Shown here: positions 4,653-5,806 of the stretch, piece by piece
Numbering within the stretch: the first letter of the stretch is position 1
Layout: each line of letters starts with the position of its first letter
Notes under the pieces: generated by a model
The model's input: only the letters and a program-made list of their open reading frames with translations
What the model was told of the DNA's origin: nothing
The model's database searches: none
NCBI GenBank assembly: GCA_008501785.1
Contig: QQUD01000794.1
Coordinates: 1 to 5,806 of the forward strand
Reading direction: 5' to 3'
From: Chloroflexota bacterium
GTDB taxonomy: Bacteria > Chloroflexota > Anaerolineae > Promineifilales > Promineifilaceae
Length of the DNA stretch: 5,806 nt
Position numbers and translations under genes: made by a program

Positions 4653-5806
4653 TTATTCATTTACCAAAGTGCGTGTCTCAAGATCATACAAACCATACGC
4701 AGCAGCTAAAAACTCAATAGGATGGCGCGATGGTTTTTTCGTGCCATGTTCCAACTGCCAACGACAAGTTTCTGAATCACAAGCCGTCATCTCCACATCA
4801 GCGCCTTGTTCTTCCACAAAATCGAACAATTCAGCCCCCACATCCATGGCAATCTGATATTTTTCCACTTTGTAACCATACGTACCAGCAATCCCACAGC
4901 AGCGCGCATTACTTTCGCGCACATCCACACCAGGAATGAGCGCCAGAATTTCTAACGCAGGTTTGCCTACACGATGCGCCCGATATTGGCAAGGCGCATG
5001 ATACGGCAGCACCATTTCCATCGTGGCAAAATCGGTTTTTAACTCACCCATTTCATGCCGTTCGCGCAGCCATTCAAAAATATCCCAGGTCGCCATTTTC
5101 AAGGTTCGTGCGCCTTCATCTTCCATGTCTAGCAGTTCTGGTGCTTCCTCTTTCAGCGTCAGCGTACAGCTTGTGCTCGTTCCCACAATGTCGAGACCCG
5201 CTTCTGCAAAAACGCGCATCTTGTTCACATTGCTTTGATGGTAATTGGCAGCCGCATCAAATTCACCATTGCTCAACATGGGCAGACCACAGCAATTTTG
5301 CGGCGGCACGACCACTTCGTATCCATTGTGTTCAAAAACAGCAACGGCCGCTTTTCCCACAAACGGTTCATAATACATCGTGGCACAGCCATGATAATAA
5401 ACAACCTTCTTTTCCGACTGCAACCGCGTTGCCTTTCTGCGCTGCCACCAATCGCCAAACGTGCCATCTGTGCTCCAGGTTGGCAGCGGGGCGTTGCGAG
5501 CAATGCCCATCACCTTTTCCGCCATCACCCGGCTCAACGGATTGTGCAAACCAAAGTTAGCCAATCGCGGCACAATGCTGCCAATTTTGCCCAAAGTCTC
5601 GTTACGGCCCAGCAGCCTATTTCGCAACGGAATGCCATTTTCTGCGGCCATTTGAGCGCGGGCGCGCGCATTCAATTCCGCAATCTTCACACCAGATGGA
5701 CAAACTTCGTTACACACGCGACAGCCAGAGCAGTAATCCACCGAATGGTCCGGAGTGTGTGGCTGCTCGATTTCGCGAACACGCTGCGCCTGTGGGCCAG
5801 CATATT
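4653..5806 (-). CDS. glpC: Anaerobic glycerol-3-phosphate dehydrogenase subunit C-like iron-sulfur protein (5' partial)
   Basis: The frame is open to the window edge, so the first visible residue (codon 5804-5802) is internal; 383 residues are visible. Compared with E. coli GlpC (396 aa), roughly 30 N-terminal residues, including the first ferredoxin cluster, lie outside. In known GlpABC, subunit C anchors the dehydrogenase and passes electrons from glycerol-3-phosphate oxidation to quinone. Visible features begin with YAGPQAQR and the second [4Fe-4S] motif C25-C28-C31-C35 (CSGCRVCNEVCP). Two cysteine-rich CCG domains follow: HGC (C140), NCCGLP (C171, C172) and STSC (C213); then APC (C272), RCCGIAGTYG (C302, C303) and CDSETC (C342, C347). 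The RCCGIAGTYG...ETCRWQ tail is very GlpC-like. Related CCG proteins (glycolate oxidase GlcF, LutA, heterodisulfide reductase HdrB/D) are alternatives but fit less well. A GTG at 5741 is internal to the iron-sulfur motif and is not the start. Confidence 0.87.
   Translation of the reverse strand, partial: YAGPQAQRVREIEQPHTPDHSVDYCSGCRVCNEVCPSGVKIAELNARARAQMAAENGIPLRNRLLGRNETLGKIGSIVPRLANFGLHNPLSRVMAEKVMGIARNAPLPTWSTDGTFGDWWQRRKATRLQSEKKVVYYHGCATMYYEPFVGKAAVAVFEHNGYEVVVPPQNCCGLPMLSNGEFDAAANYHQSNVNKMRVFAEAGLDIVGTSTSCTLTLKEEAPELLDMEDEGARTLKMATWDIFEWLRERHEMGELKTDFATMEMVLPYHAPCQYRAHRVGKPALEILALIPGVDVRESNARCCGIAGTYGYKVEKYQIAMDVGAELFDFVEEQGADVEMTACDSETCRWQLEHGTKKPSRHPIEFLAAAYGLYDLETRTLVNE
5343..5352. 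repeat. AACGGCCGTT palindrome, near copy (9/10)
   Basis: AACGGCCGCT on the plus strand, one mismatch from the palindrome, inside glpC. It is read as Ala-Ala-Val in GKAAVAV, the same codon phase as most other copies. Confidence 0.5.

Noticed and set aside
5739..5741. GTG as the start codon of glpC
   Set aside because: The reading frame continues upstream to the window edge with family-like residues (YAGPQAQR), and this GTG sits three residues before the first cysteine of an iron-sulfur motif. The true start lies outside the window.

Overview
The window looks like chromosomal DNA from a bacterium of the phylum Chloroflexota (Anaerolineae/Ardenticatenia-like). This is an inference from gene content and style: a membrane-anchored tri-heme cytochrome c carrying a Gly/Gln-rich linker and a small beta-rich C-terminal domain, a one-piece DhaM-HPr-Enzyme I protein, weak or absent Shine-Dalgarno sites, and intergenic spacers full of short inverted repeats. 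No ribosomal or marker gene is present to confirm it.

Layout. Positions 1-101 probably hold the last codons of an unidentified plus-strand gene. Positions 102-186 are a spacer built from 8-bp units, in one orientation and then the other, ending in an A/T-rich stretch immediately before the next start codon. Positions 187-1716 (+) encode a 509-aa protein with three CxxCH heme sites. Positions 1717-1827 form a 111-bp convergent spacer that looks like a small repeat element (9-bp terminal inverted repeats, a 16-bp tandem duplication, an 8-bp hairpin). Positions 1828-4329 (-) encode an 833-aa DhaM-type phosphotransfer protein. Positions 4330-4652 form a 323-bp spacer with four separate dyads, including a perfect 19-bp palindrome with a one-base centre. 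Positions 4653-5806 (-) encode a GlpC-type subunit of anaerobic glycerol-3-phosphate dehydrogenase, cut at its 5' end by the window edge.

How the genes fit together. GlpC and DhaM point to the same metabolic junction. GlpC passes electrons from glycerol-3-phosphate oxidation, which yields dihydroxyacetone phosphate (DHAP), to the quinone pool. DhaM passes phosphate from PEP to the DhaK/DhaL dihydroxyacetone kinase, which also yields DHAP. They share a strand, but the long structured spacer suggests separate transcription units. dhaK and dhaL, the obligate partners of dhaM, are not in the window. The cytochrome gene is convergent and belongs to a different unit, probably a respiratory one.

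The most unusual genome-scale signal is the 10-mer palindrome AACGGCCGTT. It occurs four times exactly and twice more with one mismatch, always inside genes and mostly in the same codon phase (ACG GCC GTT = Thr-Ala-Val). This resembles the highly iterated palindromes known from cyanobacteria.
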